Shown here in pieces: positions 1-7,404 of a DNA stretch of 10,056 nucleotides. Each line of letters begins with the position of its first letter. The first letter of the stretch is position 1. Position numbers and translations under genes: made by a program. The DNA is taken from the NCBI GenBank assembly GCA_002428325.1, contig DIVR01000005.1, positions 1 through 10,056 on the forward strand, written 5' to 3'. The stretch comes from a bacterium UBP4_UBA6127. Its GTDB lineage: Bacteria > UBP4 > UBA4092. The notes below the pieces were generated by a model, which did no database searches, was not told where the DNA came from, and saw only the letters and a program-made list of their open reading frames with translations.

Positions 1-2
1 TC

Positions 3-1286
3 AGCCCCGGTATCCAGAACTGGGCAAGGTTTTATCCTGATTTTAGGAGTGGATTGGCTAATGTCCGCAATTTCGTAAAAGTCGGGAAGCGGGAAAAAGC
101 TATCGGCTGTGTTACCTCTGCCTGGGGGGACCATGGGGCTGAAAGCCTCCGGGAGTGTAATATCCTGGGCTATGCTTATTCCGCCGCCATCTGCTGGGAA
201 AAGGATGAAGAAAAACCGGAAGGTTTTATCCCCCGGTATGTGGCAAACTATTATGGTGTGGACCCGGACTCGGCTGACGGGAAACTTTTGGCTGAACTGG
301 AAACCAAACTGGGCTTCCTGCCAGAACCCATCAATACCCTTCCTTATCCTCTTTTCCATGAAGCTCCTAAGATTGAGAAAAAAGATGCAGCCCTCCTGAA
401 ACAACTGAAAAAAATGGCTGAACAAATGGACAGGGTGATGGATATTTTTGGTGAATTGGAAGGGATTATTCCTTTCCATGAAGACCATCTGGCGGTCTTG
501 GACCATGCAGCCCGCCGATTCTTGTATGTGGCATTGAAAGGTATGACGCTCCATCAAATTGCCAATCAGTTGGAGAAAAAGAAAGGTAAAGGGGTTGATT
601 TCCCGGCCATTCAAACCCGTCTGATGGGATTACTGGATATGTTGCTGGATATATATGGTGAATACCCGGCCCTCTGGTTGAATCGTAATAAATTCGACCG
701 ATTGGATTACAATATGGACCGAATGGATTACCAGATTTCTGACCTCCAGAAAATGCTGGAACAGGCGGAAACCGGAGAATTAAAACTTCAGGTCCCAGTG
801 AAAGCCATTCCTCTATGGTATCCCGAAAATCAGAAACAGCCGGTCTGGGAATTCCGTGGACGGCGTTATTTTATCCGGGAAATTGAAATCCGCAAGGAAA
901 TTGCGACAGCCGAAGTCCAATATTGGGGATTTGATGATGCCAATCTCTGGGTCAATGGGACAGCGGTCGGGGGAGTTGAATGGACCGAGCGTACCCGACG
1001 CCAGAATCTGATTGGATTTTTGAAGAAGGGGAAAAATATCCTGGCTCTGACCGGGGTAACCGCTTTCCCTTCGGCCGGGCAGGTCATCCTAGAATTGGTC
1101 CTGAAATATACTGATGGAACCGAAGAACGCATCCTTACCGATAAAAAATGGAAAGTCAGCAAGGTGAGGACTGAAAACTGGCAGAACCGGATGCCAGCGG
1201 CAGATGATGCCAATTGGGTGGCTGCAAAAGAAATGGAAGGATTCGACTGGTTCAGGAAATATCTTCTGGCCTGGTATGAATTATAA
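3..1286 (+). CDS. Family 20-type glycoside hydrolase, C-terminal part (5' end outside window)
   Basis: The frame is open to the left edge, so this is the last 427 residues of a longer protein. The first visible residues (SPGIQNWARFYPDF, then ANVRNFV, then AIGCVTSAWGDHG and a GYAYSAAICWE stretch) resemble the end of the TIM barrel in GH20 beta-N-acetylhexosaminidase-like enzymes, where an invariant tryptophan closes the sugar pocket. The catalytic Asp-Glu pair would lie upstream, so activity cannot be judged. Residues about 125-255 are charged and helical. Residues about 270-427 look like a galactose-binding-type beta-sandwich (RYFIREIEI, ANLWVNGTAVGG, GKNILAL, DKKWKVS). A TTG at 54 has AGGAG just upstream, but residues before it also fit the family, so I take it as internal. 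It is probably co-transcribed with the phosphatase-fold gene 27 bases downstream. Substrate is inferred only at family level, most likely N-acetylhexosamine glycans. Confidence 0.72.
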   Translation, partial: SPGIQNWARFYPDFRSGLANVRNFVKVGKREKAIGCVTSAWGDHGAESLRECNILGYAYSAAICWEKDEEKPEGFIPRYVANYYGVDPDSADGKLLAELETKLGFLPEPINTLPYPLFHEAPKIEKKDAALLKQLKKMAEQMDRVMDIFGELEGIIPFHEDHLAVLDHAARRFLYVALKGMTLHQIANQLEKKKGKGVDFPAIQTRLMGLLDMLLDIYGEYPALWLNRNKFDRLDYNMDRMDYQISDLQKMLEQAETGELKLQVPVKAIPLWYPENQKQPVWEFRGRRYFIREIEIRKEIATAEVQYWGFDDANLWVNGTAVGGVEWTERTRRQNLIGFLKKGKNILALTGVTAFPSAGQVILELVLKYTDGTEERILTDKKWKVSKVRTENWQNRMPAADDANWVAAKEMEGFDWFRKYLLAWYEL

Positions 1287-1299
1287 TCCTGATTTATGA

Positions 1300-1304
1300 A
1301 GGAG
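1300..1304 (+). promoter_or_regulatory. Shine-Dalgarno site that decides the 1314 start
   Basis: AGGAG lies nine bases before the ATG at 1314. The in-frame ATG at 1296 sits upstream of this site and has no purine-rich sequence of its own before it. Starting at 1314 also gives a more compact signal peptide beginning MKQWKKIL. I therefore prefer 1314 over 1296. Confidence 0.75.
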
Positions 1305-1313
1305 AAGATTTAC

Positions 1314-2159
1314 ATGAAACAATGGAAAAAAATACTGGCCTCCTGTGTCGGGCTGATGTTGGTTTCAGTCTTGGCAGTCGGGGGCAGCCCGAAAAAAGCC
1401 CCAAAACCGGGAACTTCTCTCAGAGTCATGACTTATAACATCCATCATGGCGCCGGGACCGATGGCAAATTGGATCTGGATAGAATTTTCCAGGTCATTG
1501 CCAGAGAAAAGCCTGAACTCCTCAGCCTTAATGAGGTTTATGGGGAAGGGCCGGCGTATGGTAACCAGGTGGAAACCTTAAGAGCCCTCCTGGAAAAGAA
1601 AACCGGTAAAAAATGGTTTGCTGTGTTTGGGAAGAACCTGGAAATCCCCAATGGACATTATGGAAATGCCATTCTTTCCCGGTATCCTATCCTGAAACAG
1701 GAAAATCGATGGATGACCAGAATCCCGGAGTCCAATGAACAGCGAGGCTGTTTGAAAACCCAGGTCAAAAAGGGTAAATTGTTGATTAATTTTTATACCA
1801 CTCATCTGGCCTATCAGGGAGAAAGCACTACGGAACGCAGTTACAGTGTTACCTCGATTTTGAATTGGATGAAAGAATCTCCCGGTTTCCATCTGGTCGC
1901 TGGAGATTTTAATGCCAAATATAATGAGGATGCCATTATTTCCATGAAATCCTCCTGCCGAGATGCCTGGGAGAGGGTCAACAAGAGTCCGGATAAAGGA
2001 TTTTCTTTCAGCGCTACCCAGCCTAAAGTCAGGATTGATTATCAATTTGCCAGGGAAACCAGCACCTTATCCATATCTACCTGTTATGTACCGGGTGATA
2101 AGATGGTTACCCTTGCCAGCGACCATCGGCCGGTTGTAGTGGAATATCGTCTCCGCTGA
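1314..2159 (+). CDS. Exported endonuclease/exonuclease/phosphatase (EEP) family hydrolase
   Basis: A 281-residue metal-dependent hydrolase of the EEP fold, which covers DNase I-like nucleases, sphingomyelinases and sugar or inositol phosphatases. Residues 1-25 form a Sec signal peptide: a KQWKK n-region, a hydrophobic run LASCVGLMLVSVLAVGG, and no lipobox cysteine. The mature enzyme should therefore act outside the cytoplasm. The catalytic set appears complete: Asn42 in MTYNIHHG, metal-binding Glu74 in LSLNEV (most relatives have QEV), His164 in TTHLAYQG, Asp198 and Asn200 in VAGDFNAKY, Asp242 in RIDYQF, and the final Asp270-His271 in ASDHRPVVVEY. Length fits a single-domain EEP protein. It follows the GH20-type gene by 27 bases and is followed by a strong terminator, so the two probably form one unit. 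The actual substrate (nucleic acid, lipid or sugar phosphate) cannot be told from sequence. Confidence 0.88.
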   Translation: MKQWKKILASCVGLMLVSVLAVGGSPKKAPKPGTSLRVMTYNIHHGAGTDGKLDLDRIFQVIAREKPELLSLNEVYGEGPAYGNQVETLRALLEKKTGKKWFAVFGKNLEIPNGHYGNAILSRYPILKQENRWMTRIPESNEQRGCLKTQVKKGKLLINFYTTHLAYQGESTTERSYSVTSILNWMKESPGFHLVAGDFNAKYNEDAIISMKSSCRDAWERVNKSPDKGFSFSATQPKVRIDYQFARETSTLSISTCYVPGDKMVTLASDHRPVVVEYRLR

Positions 2160-2192
2160 CCTTTCTTAATAGACTGATATAAGATGGCAACC

Positions 2193-2240
2193 ATCCCCCA
2201 AAGAAGAGGTTTATCTCTTCCTTGGGGGATTTTATTATTC
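2193..2240 (+). terminator. Intrinsic terminator after the EEP hydrolase gene
   Basis: ATCCCCCAAAGAAGAG (2193-2208) pairs with CTCTTCCTTGGGGGAT (2215-2230) in 15 of 16 positions around a six-base loop, followed by TTTTATTATT. The T-rich tail is on the + strand side only; the opposite side reads GGTTGCC on the minus strand. It therefore ends transcription from the left operon rather than from the convergent ligase gene. Confidence 0.93.
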
Positions 2241-2272
2241 CATTATTTCGAGGGAGGGGAGTCTTTCAGAGT

Positions 2273-2998
2273 TTAGAACTTTTCATTCCATCTGGATTGA
2301 GAGTATTTTTGGGCAACCAAATCCTCAATTTTAGCCATCGGGACCTGATTCATCGGGTTCAGTGCCACCCAATGAGACTTGAGCGCTTTTTTTACCTGGG
2401 CCGCAGGGAGGGGAAGATGAATTAAAAACTCTGAATGGGAACGATTTTGACGGTAATCGGGTTTAATATTGGGAAGATGTAAGGCTTGATGAATCAATCG
2501 GATATCCATATCCAGCAGAAAAGTTCCATGAAAAAGGAGCGACTTTCGTTTCCGGCGTTGGGAGTTGCCTGAGAATTTCCGATTTCCTAAGGTCAAATCG
2601 GTATAACCTTGTATTTCAACAGGGTCAGGGAGCCAGGGTTGCAGGGCATCCCGAAGCCGGGACATCACAAAACGGTTGGTTCCCCTGGCGGAACTTAAGG
2701 GGCCATCTTCCGGTATCCTGAGAATGACAGAGTAATTCAGGCAGCCAAGTCCCTGCAGGACGGTTCCTCCCCCACTGCAACGGCGTAAAATGGGAATTTG
2801 GCGGGACTGGCAATAGGAGATGTTGGCCTCAGTGGATATCTGGTTCGAGTAGCCCAAGACTACAAAAGGACTGGGAGATTCCCAGAATCGAAGGATTTCA
2901 TTTGGATACCCTTCTTCCAGAATCTCCAATAATGCCTCATCACAGGCTAAATTCCATGCGGGATCGGGAAAACTTAAATCAAGCCATTGCATCGTCAT
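2273..2998 (-). CDS. lplA: Lipoate-protein ligase (LplA/LipB-fold family), short form
   Basis: A 241-residue cytoplasmic protein of the biotin/lipoate A/B ligase fold. Visible motifs are RRCSGGGTVLQGLGCLNYS (residues 72-90, the adenylate/lipoate-binding glycine loop), DLTLGNRKFSGNSQRR (134-149) with the conserved Lys141, and HGTFLLD (157-163). This family activates lipoate with ATP and attaches it to the lysine of E2 lipoyl domains. The PDH operon starts divergently about 345 bases away and carries one such domain, so its E2 is the obvious client. The protein stops about 80 residues after the core, shorter than E. coli-type LplA (338 aa), which has a C-terminal accessory domain. I see no cysteine in the region after the HGTFLLD motif, where LipM-type octanoyltransferases carry their catalytic cysteine, which favours ligase over octanoyltransferase. 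Two ATGs, at 2998 and 2992, are possible starts; neither has a strong SD. The symbol is by family, not proven function. Confidence 0.85.
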   Translation of the reverse strand: MTMQWLDLSFPDPAWNLACDEALLEILEEGYPNEILRFWESPSPFVVLGYSNQISTEANISYCQSRQIPILRRCSGGGTVLQGLGCLNYSVILRIPEDGPLSSARGTNRFVMSRLRDALQPWLPDPVEIQGYTDLTLGNRKFSGNSQRRKRKSLLFHGTFLLDMDIRLIHQALHLPNIKPDYRQNRSHSEFLIHLPLPAAQVKKALKSHWVALNPMNQVPMAKIEDLVAQKYSQSRWNEKF

Positions 2999-3103
2999 GT
3001 TTTTTTCTTTGAAATCATAAAATAAGGCAGAAAGACTCCAGCCAACAAATAATCAGCCGGAACAAGGCTTGGAGGCTCCCCGTCTGTGTTAAAATTCGTT
3101 AAG

Positions 3104-3125
3104 TGTCGGGGTTATCTCCCCAACA
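3104..3125. repeat. Hairpin with GGGG/CCCC stem
   Basis: TGTCGGGG (3104-3111) can pair with CCCCAACA (3118-3125) at seven of eight positions around a six-base loop. Its right arm is also the start of the left arm of the larger inverted repeat at 3118-3166, so the two structures cannot form at once in the same RNA. Confidence 0.5.
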
Positions 3126-3166
3126 GCAATATAGAGCAACCCTATTATTCTATAATGCTATTGGGG
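3118..3166. repeat. Large imperfect inverted repeat upstream of aceE
   Basis: CCCCAACAGCAATATAG (3118-3134) is matched by CTATAATGCTATTGGGG (3150-3166) with 15 of 17 positions complementary and a 15-base loop. There is no T-tract after it, so it is not an ordinary terminator. It could be an operator or a leader-RNA stem. Confidence 0.6.
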
Positions 3167-3209
3167 CCGATGACTATGAAACATGATTTGATAAATAAGG
3201 GTCAGGCGT

Positions 3210-3252
3210 TTAAGGAAATATTATATCCTTAATGATAATTTATAATATTTCC
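3210..3252. repeat. Overlapping perfect inverted repeats upstream of aceE
   Basis: GGAAATATTATA (3214-3225) and TATAATATTTCC (3241-3252) are perfect 12-bp inverted arms separated by 15 bases. A second perfect repeat, TTAAGGA (3210-3216) with TCCTTAA (3226-3232), shares bases with the left arm and loop, so the two are alternative pairings. The right arm contains a TATAAT. Related half-sites TAAGGG and CCCTTA occur nearby at 3196-3201, 3261-3266 and 3271-3276. Confidence 0.6.
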
Positions 3253-3260
3253 ATCTCAGG

Positions 3261-3276
3261 TAAGGGGTAGCCCTTA
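3261..3276. repeat. Short dyad TAAGGG-N4-CCCTTA
   Basis: A perfect six-base dyad with a four-base centre. Its right arm can instead pair with AATAAGGG at 3194-3201, which would enclose the 3210-3252 repeats in an outer stem. It may be an operator half of the aceE control region; function is unknown. Confidence 0.4.
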
Positions 3277-3332
3277 TTAGAAGGATAATAGAAATTGAAT
3301 GATTGGAAACAGATTAATCCGATCAATCCGGG

Positions 3333-3337
3333 AAGGA
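3333..3337 (+). promoter_or_regulatory. Shine-Dalgarno site that decides the aceE start
   Basis: AAGGA ends six bases before the ATG at 3344. The in-frame ATG at 3299 has AAGGA (3281-3285) thirteen bases away, too far for good initiation. Starting at 3344 gives 888 residues, almost exactly the 887 of E. coli AceE, and the extra 15 residues from 3299 have no family counterpart. Confidence 0.8.
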
Positions 3338-3343
3338 ATTTAT

Positions 3344-6010
3344 ATGACACCCAATAAAGATAAAGAAGTTCAAGAATGGCTGGATTCATTTGATTACCTC
3401 CTGGATAAGGGACTGGAGGAAAAGGGTCCGCAGAAACTGAAACTGTTAATGGAACGGCTTCAGGAGATGAGCCGTCAGAAATCTCTTCAGGTGCCTTATC
3501 CTATCAATACCCCTTATATGAATACGATTTCGGTACCGGAAGAACCTGAATATCCGGGCGACAGGGATATTGAACGGAAAATCAAAAGTTATATCCGCTG
3601 GAATGCCATGGCGATGGTCGTCAATGCCAACAGCCGGCTGAAAGGCATCGGCGGGCATATCTCCAGTTATTCTTCCAGCGCCACTTTATATGAAGTAGGA
3701 TTTAATCATTTCTTTCGGGGAGGGGAAGATGGGCATCCCGCGGATATGGTTTATTTTCAGGGCCATTCTTCACCGGGGATTTATGCCCGGGCCTTTTTGG
3801 AAGGCCGGTTATCCAAAGAAAATCTATTTTATTTCCGCCAGGATATGAATCCTAACGGATTAGGGTTGACCTCCTACCCCCATCCCTATATCATGCCGAA
3901 TTTCTGGCAATTTCCAACTGTTTCCATGGGGCTGGGACCTATCATGTCCATTTATCAGGCCCGGTTTAACCGATACCTGAAATCCCGGGGATTTATCCAG
4001 GGAGAAGAACCCCGGGTCTGGTGTTTTGTCGGAGATGGAGAATCCGATGAACCGGAAACCCTGGGAGCCCTTACTCTGGCTTCCCGGGAAAACCTGGATA
4101 ACCTGGTTTGGGTAGTCAATTGCAACCTGCAACGGCTGGATGGCCCGGTCCGGGGAAACGGCAAAATCATCCAGGAACTGGAAGCCATTTTCCGGGGAGC
4201 CGGTTGGAATGTCATTAAAGTTATCTGGGGTTCCGACTGGGATAAACTTCTGGCCCGGGACAAGACAGGTCTTCTGGTGAAGCGGATGGAAGAAGCCGTG
4301 GATGGCGACTACCAGAAATATACCGTGGAACCGGGCAGTTATATTCGAAAACATTTCTTTGGTAAATATCCTGAATTGCTGGAACTGGTCAATGACATGA
4401 CCGATGACCAGCTGCGGAAACTCGGCCGGGGCGGCCATGACCCCTTGAAAATCTATGCGGCTTATAAGGCGGCTTTGGACCATAAAGGGCAGCCCACTGT
4501 TATCCTGGCCAAGACAGTCAAAGGATATGGATTAGGTGAAGCCGGGGAAGGCCGGAATATTACCCATCAGCAGAAGAAGCTTAATGAAAAAGAACTTCGG
4601 GAATTCAGGTCCCGGTTTGGGGTTCCCATCAGTGATGAAGATGTAGCCCAAACCCCCTTCTATCGGCCCCCTGAAGACAGCCCGGAAATCCAATATTTAT
4701 TAGAACAACGAAAAAAACTGGGGGGATATCTTCCCCATCGGAAAGTTACTTCTCTCCCATTGAATATCCCGAAACTGGAATTTTTCAGTGAATTCCTCAA
4801 AGGGTCGGATAAATTTGAAGTCTCAACCACCATGGTGCTGGTGAGGATGATAGGGAACCTGCTTCGGAATAAAGAGTTGACCAAACATATCGTTCCCATT
4901 ATTCCTGATGAAGCCAGGACTTTCGGGCTGGACCCCCTTTTCCGGGAAATCGGGATTTATTCTCCCAAAGGCCAGCTTTATGATCCCGTGGATAAGGAAA
5001 GCCTTCTGTATTACCGGGAAATCAAAGATGGGCAAATCCTGGAAGAAGGGATTACCGAAGCCGGAGCCATGTCTTCATTTGTAGCCGCCGGAACGGCTTA
5101 CGCCTCCCATGGGGTCAACCTGATTCCTTTCTTTATTTATTATTCCATGTTTGGGTTACAGCGAATCGGGGATATGGCCTGGCTGGCCGGGGATATCCGG
5201 ACTAAAGGATTTATGTTGGGAGCCACTGCCGGCAGGACGACTCTGAATGGGGAAGGACTTCAGCATCAGGATGGGCATAGTTTACTGTTAGCCTCTACCG
5301 TTCCAACTATGAAAGCCTATGACCCGGCTTTTGCTTATGAGATTGCTGTCATAGTCCAGGATGGAATGAGGAAGATGTATTATGAACAGGAAAACTGTTT
5401 CTATTACATCACCTTGTATAATGAGAATTATTCCATGCCCCCCATGCCGGAAGGTGTGACGGAGGGGATTTTAAAAGGACTCTATAAATTTAAAACCGGT
5501 GGAGAGGGGATGAAATATAAAGCCCACCTCTTTGGCAGCGGTCCCATGATGAAAGAAGTTTGTAAAGCTCAGCAGGTTTTAGCCGAAAAATATCAGGTTT
5601 CTGCTGACATCTGGAGTGCCACCAGTTATAAGCAGCTCCGGTCGGATGCCTTGAAAGTCCAGCGGTGGAATATGCTGCATCCGGGAGATAAACTCCGTAA
5701 ATCTTATCTGGAATCGGTCCTGGAAAATGAGGAGGGGGCTTTTGTGGCTGTCTCTGATTATATCCGAATGGTGCCGGACCAGATTGCCCCCTGGGTACCG
5801 GGGGGATTGATGACCCTGGGAACGGATGGATTCGGCCGAAGCGACACTCGGGAAAACCTGAGACGATATTTTGAAGTTGATTCAGAGATGATTGTGGTGG
5901 CCACTCTGTATGCCTTATTTGAAAAAGGGGAAATTGACCATCGAATTGTGGAAAATGCCATTCGGGAACTGGGTATTGACCCTGAGAAGGTTCATCCTGA
6001 CTGGGTATAA
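3344..6010 (+). CDS. aceE: Pyruvate dehydrogenase E1 component, homodimeric type
   Basis: An 888-residue thiamine-diphosphate enzyme that decarboxylates pyruvate and acetylates the lipoyl group of E2. It is collinear with E. coli AceE over its full length. Active-site features are in place: His105 in GGHISSYSSSATLY, His141 in YFQGHSSPG, the ThDP/Mg motif GDGESDE (230-236) ending at NCN (259-261), the mobile-loop His408 in GRNITHQQKK, Glu572 in ILEEGITEAGA, and His641 and His645 in GLQHQDGHS. The C-terminus (LGTDGFGRSDTRENLRRYFEVD) is also typical. This single-chain form differs from the alpha2beta2 E1 of Gram-positives and mitochondria. It is the first gene of an E1-E2-E3 operon, with E2 starting 66 bases downstream. 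Regulation is probably through the inverted-repeat-rich region upstream. No truncation or missing key residue is seen. Confidence 0.97.
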   Translation: MTPNKDKEVQEWLDSFDYLLDKGLEEKGPQKLKLLMERLQEMSRQKSLQVPYPINTPYMNTISVPEEPEYPGDRDIERKIKSYIRWNAMAMVVNANSRLKGIGGHISSYSSSATLYEVGFNHFFRGGEDGHPADMVYFQGHSSPGIYARAFLEGRLSKENLFYFRQDMNPNGLGLTSYPHPYIMPNFWQFPTVSMGLGPIMSIYQARFNRYLKSRGFIQGEEPRVWCFVGDGESDEPETLGALTLASRENLDNLVWVVNCNLQRLDGPVRGNGKIIQELEAIFRGAGWNVIKVIWGSDWDKLLARDKTGLLVKRMEEAVDGDYQKYTVEPGSYIRKHFFGKYPELLELVNDMTDDQLRKLGRGGHDPLKIYAAYKAALDHKGQPTVILAKTVKGYGLGEAGEGRNITHQQKKLNEKELREFRSRFGVPISDEDVAQTPFYRPPEDSPEIQYLLEQRKKLGGYLPHRKVTSLPLNIPKLEFFSEFLKGSDKFEVSTTMVLVRMIGNLLRNKELTKHIVPIIPDEARTFGLDPLFREIGIYSPKGQLYDPVDKESLLYYREIKDGQILEEGITEAGAMSSFVAAGTAYASHGVNLIPFFIYYSMFGLQRIGDMAWLAGDIRTKGFMLGATAGRTTLNGEGLQHQDGHSLLLASTVPTMKAYDPAFAYEIAVIVQDGMRKMYYEQENCFYYITLYNENYSMPPMPEGVTEGILKGLYKFKTGGEGMKYKAHLFGSGPMMKEVCKAQQVLAEKYQVSADIWSATSYKQLRSDALKVQRWNMLHPGDKLRKSYLESVLENEEGAFVAVSDYIRMVPDQIAPWVPGGLMTLGTDGFGRSDTRENLRRYFEVDSEMIVVATLYALFEKGEIDHRIVENAIRELGIDPEKVHPDWV

Positions 6011-6062
6011 GCAGATTTGCAGTCAGTCATTTACTATTTGAGTTAACCAAATAAAGAAGGAT

Positions 6063-6066
6063 GGAG
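6063..6066 (+). promoter_or_regulatory. Shine-Dalgarno site for the E2 gene
   Basis: GGAG lies ten bases before the ATG at 6077, preceded by another AAGGA at 6057-6061. A small hairpin (TATTTG 6035-6040 with CAAATA 6048-6053) sits just upstream in the E1-E2 gap; it is too weak to call a terminator. Confidence 0.55.
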
Positions 6067-6076
6067 ACTAAACTAA

Positions 6077-7381
6077 ATGGATGTTAAACTCCCTCATCTT
6101 GGTGAAGGCGCCGATTCCGGCATCGTGGTCGGCCTCCTGGTAAAGGAAGGCGAGACCATTCAAAAAGAACAGACAGTTATTGAATTGGAAAATGAAAAAG
6201 CCGTCGCTCCCATTCCATCTCCGGCCTCCGGGGTGGTTACCCAAATCAGGGTGAAAGAAGGGGATAAAATTTCAGTGGGTCAGGTTATCCTGGTCCTTCA
6301 AGAATCAGGTAAACCTGCGGCAGTTGAATCACCCGAACCGGTATCTGCCGCTGTCCCTGCGGCAACTCCTCAACCGATGGCTCCACCAGCCCCTCCAACG
6401 GCTATATCTTTATCAGCGGTCCCGGCTTATGAACCCGTATTAACAGGAGTTCCTCCGGCGGCGGCTCCTTCGGTCCGTAAGATCGCCCGGGAATTGGGAA
6501 TTGATTTGGCCCGAATCAAGGGAAGCGAACGGGGCGGGCGGATCGTCATGACCGACCTGCGGGATTATATCCAGTATCTCCAGGCGATGGCATTCCAGGT
6601 GAAACAAACTGTGGATGTGGGCGCGGCGGTTCCTGCCAAACCTGTGGCGGAATCGATTGATTTCACCCAATGGGGTCCAGTCCACTCAGAGAAAGTAACC
6701 CCTATACGGCGGACAATAGCCAAGAAGATGGTGGAATCATGGACGACTCTTCCCCATGTGACCCAGTATGATGAATCCGATATTACCGACCTGATGGTTC
6801 TCAGAAAAAAATATAAAGAGGCTTACCAGGAAAAGGGTGCCGGGCTGACCCTGACTCCCTTCATCTTGAAAGCTTTGGCGGCTATCTTGAAAAAGCATCC
6901 CATCTTCAATTCCAGCTGGGATGAAGTGAAGGAAGAAATCATCTATAAAGATTATTACCATATCGGGATAGCGGTGGATACTGAAGCTGGATTACTGGTT
7001 CCGGTGCTTCGGGATGTAGATAAAAAGAGCCTGCTGGAACTCTCGATTGAATTGGAAGAGCTGGCAGAAAAAGCCCGTAACCGGAAAGTATCCCTGGAAG
7101 AGATGAAAGGCGGGACATTTACCCTTTCCAATCAGGGCGGTATCGGCGGCGGCGCATTTACCCCTATCATCAATAAACCGGAAGTGGCGATTCTGGGAAT
7201 TGCCAAGGGAGCCTTGAAACCTAGAGTCCGGAATAAGAAAGTGGAATCCCGTCTGGTGCTTCCATTAAGCCTGTCCTATGACCATCGGGTGATTGATGGG
7301 GCTAATGCGGCCCGGTTCATTACAGATTTGGTTCTGGCATTGGAATCTTTTACTGAGAAAGATGTGGAATTAGCTAAATAA
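6077..7381 (+). CDS. aceF: Dihydrolipoamide acetyltransferase, PDH E2 component
   Basis: A 434-residue E2 that transfers acetyl groups from its lipoyl arm to CoA and forms the core of the complex. Domains in order: one lipoyl domain (residues 1-75) with the modification site Lys41 in ELENEKAVAP; an Ala/Pro-rich flexible linker (about 78-128); a peripheral-subunit-binding domain (about 128-166, VRKIARELGIDLARIKGSERGGRI); a second linker; and the catalytic acetyltransferase domain (about 205-434). The catalytic DHRVIDG motif has His403, and the TLSNQGGIGGGAFTPI segment typical of the core is present. E. coli AceF has three lipoyl domains; a single one is common elsewhere. It lies between E1 and E3, 20 bases before the E3 ORF. 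The lipoate ligase gene upstream offers a route to modify Lys41. Confidence 0.96.
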   Translation: MDVKLPHLGEGADSGIVVGLLVKEGETIQKEQTVIELENEKAVAPIPSPASGVVTQIRVKEGDKISVGQVILVLQESGKPAAVESPEPVSAAVPAATPQPMAPPAPPTAISLSAVPAYEPVLTGVPPAAAPSVRKIARELGIDLARIKGSERGGRIVMTDLRDYIQYLQAMAFQVKQTVDVGAAVPAKPVAESIDFTQWGPVHSEKVTPIRRTIAKKMVESWTTLPHVTQYDESDITDLMVLRKKYKEAYQEKGAGLTLTPFILKALAAILKKHPIFNSSWDEVKEEIIYKDYYHIGIAVDTEAGLLVPVLRDVDKKSLLELSIELEELAEKARNRKVSLEEMKGGTFTLSNQGGIGGGAFTPIINKPEVAILGIAKGALKPRVRNKKVESRLVLPLSLSYDHRVIDGANAARFITDLVLALESFTEKDVELAK

Positions 7382-7391
7382 CGACCTGAAC

Positions 7392-7399
7392 GGAAGGTG
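7392..7399 (+). promoter_or_regulatory. Shine-Dalgarno site that favours the second of two tandem ATGs
   Basis: GGAAGGTG ends two bases before ATG 7402 and five bases before ATG 7405. The longer spacing is nearer the usual optimum, so 7405 is preferred; the difference is a single methionine. Confidence 0.5.
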
Positions 7400-7404
7400 C
7401 AATG

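Larger units (their letters stand above)
2999..3343. promoter_or_regulatory. Divergent control region between the lipoate ligase gene and the PDH operon
   Basis: This gap of about 345 bases must hold the promoters for both directions. I found no convincing -35/-10 pair on either strand. Two TATAAT sequences on the + strand (3151-3156 and 3241-3246) lack a good -35 at normal spacing, which would suit an activator-dependent promoter or chance in AT-rich DNA. Both lie inside arms of inverted repeats annotated separately. On the minus strand TATGAT (3019-3014) is the best -10-like box before the ligase gene, again without a matching -35. Confidence 0.5.

Noticed and set aside
54..1286. TTG at 54 with AGGAG just upstream as the true start of the first gene
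   Set aside because: The 17 codons before it (SPGIQNWARFYPDF...) are open and match the GH20-type pattern, so the gene continues beyond the left edge.
2193..2230. The strong hairpin as a bidirectional terminator that also serves the minus-strand ligase gene
   Set aside because: On the minus strand the stem is followed by GGTTGCC rather than a T-tract; only the + strand side has the T-rich tail.
3299..3343. N-terminal extension of aceE from ATG 3299
   Set aside because: It has a poor SD distance and no family counterpart; ATG 3344 has a well-placed AAGGA and gives the normal length.
6011..6076. Internal terminator or separate promoter between E1 and E2
   Set aside because: Only a weak six-base AT stem is present and no -35/-10 pair was found; the genes most likely share one transcript.
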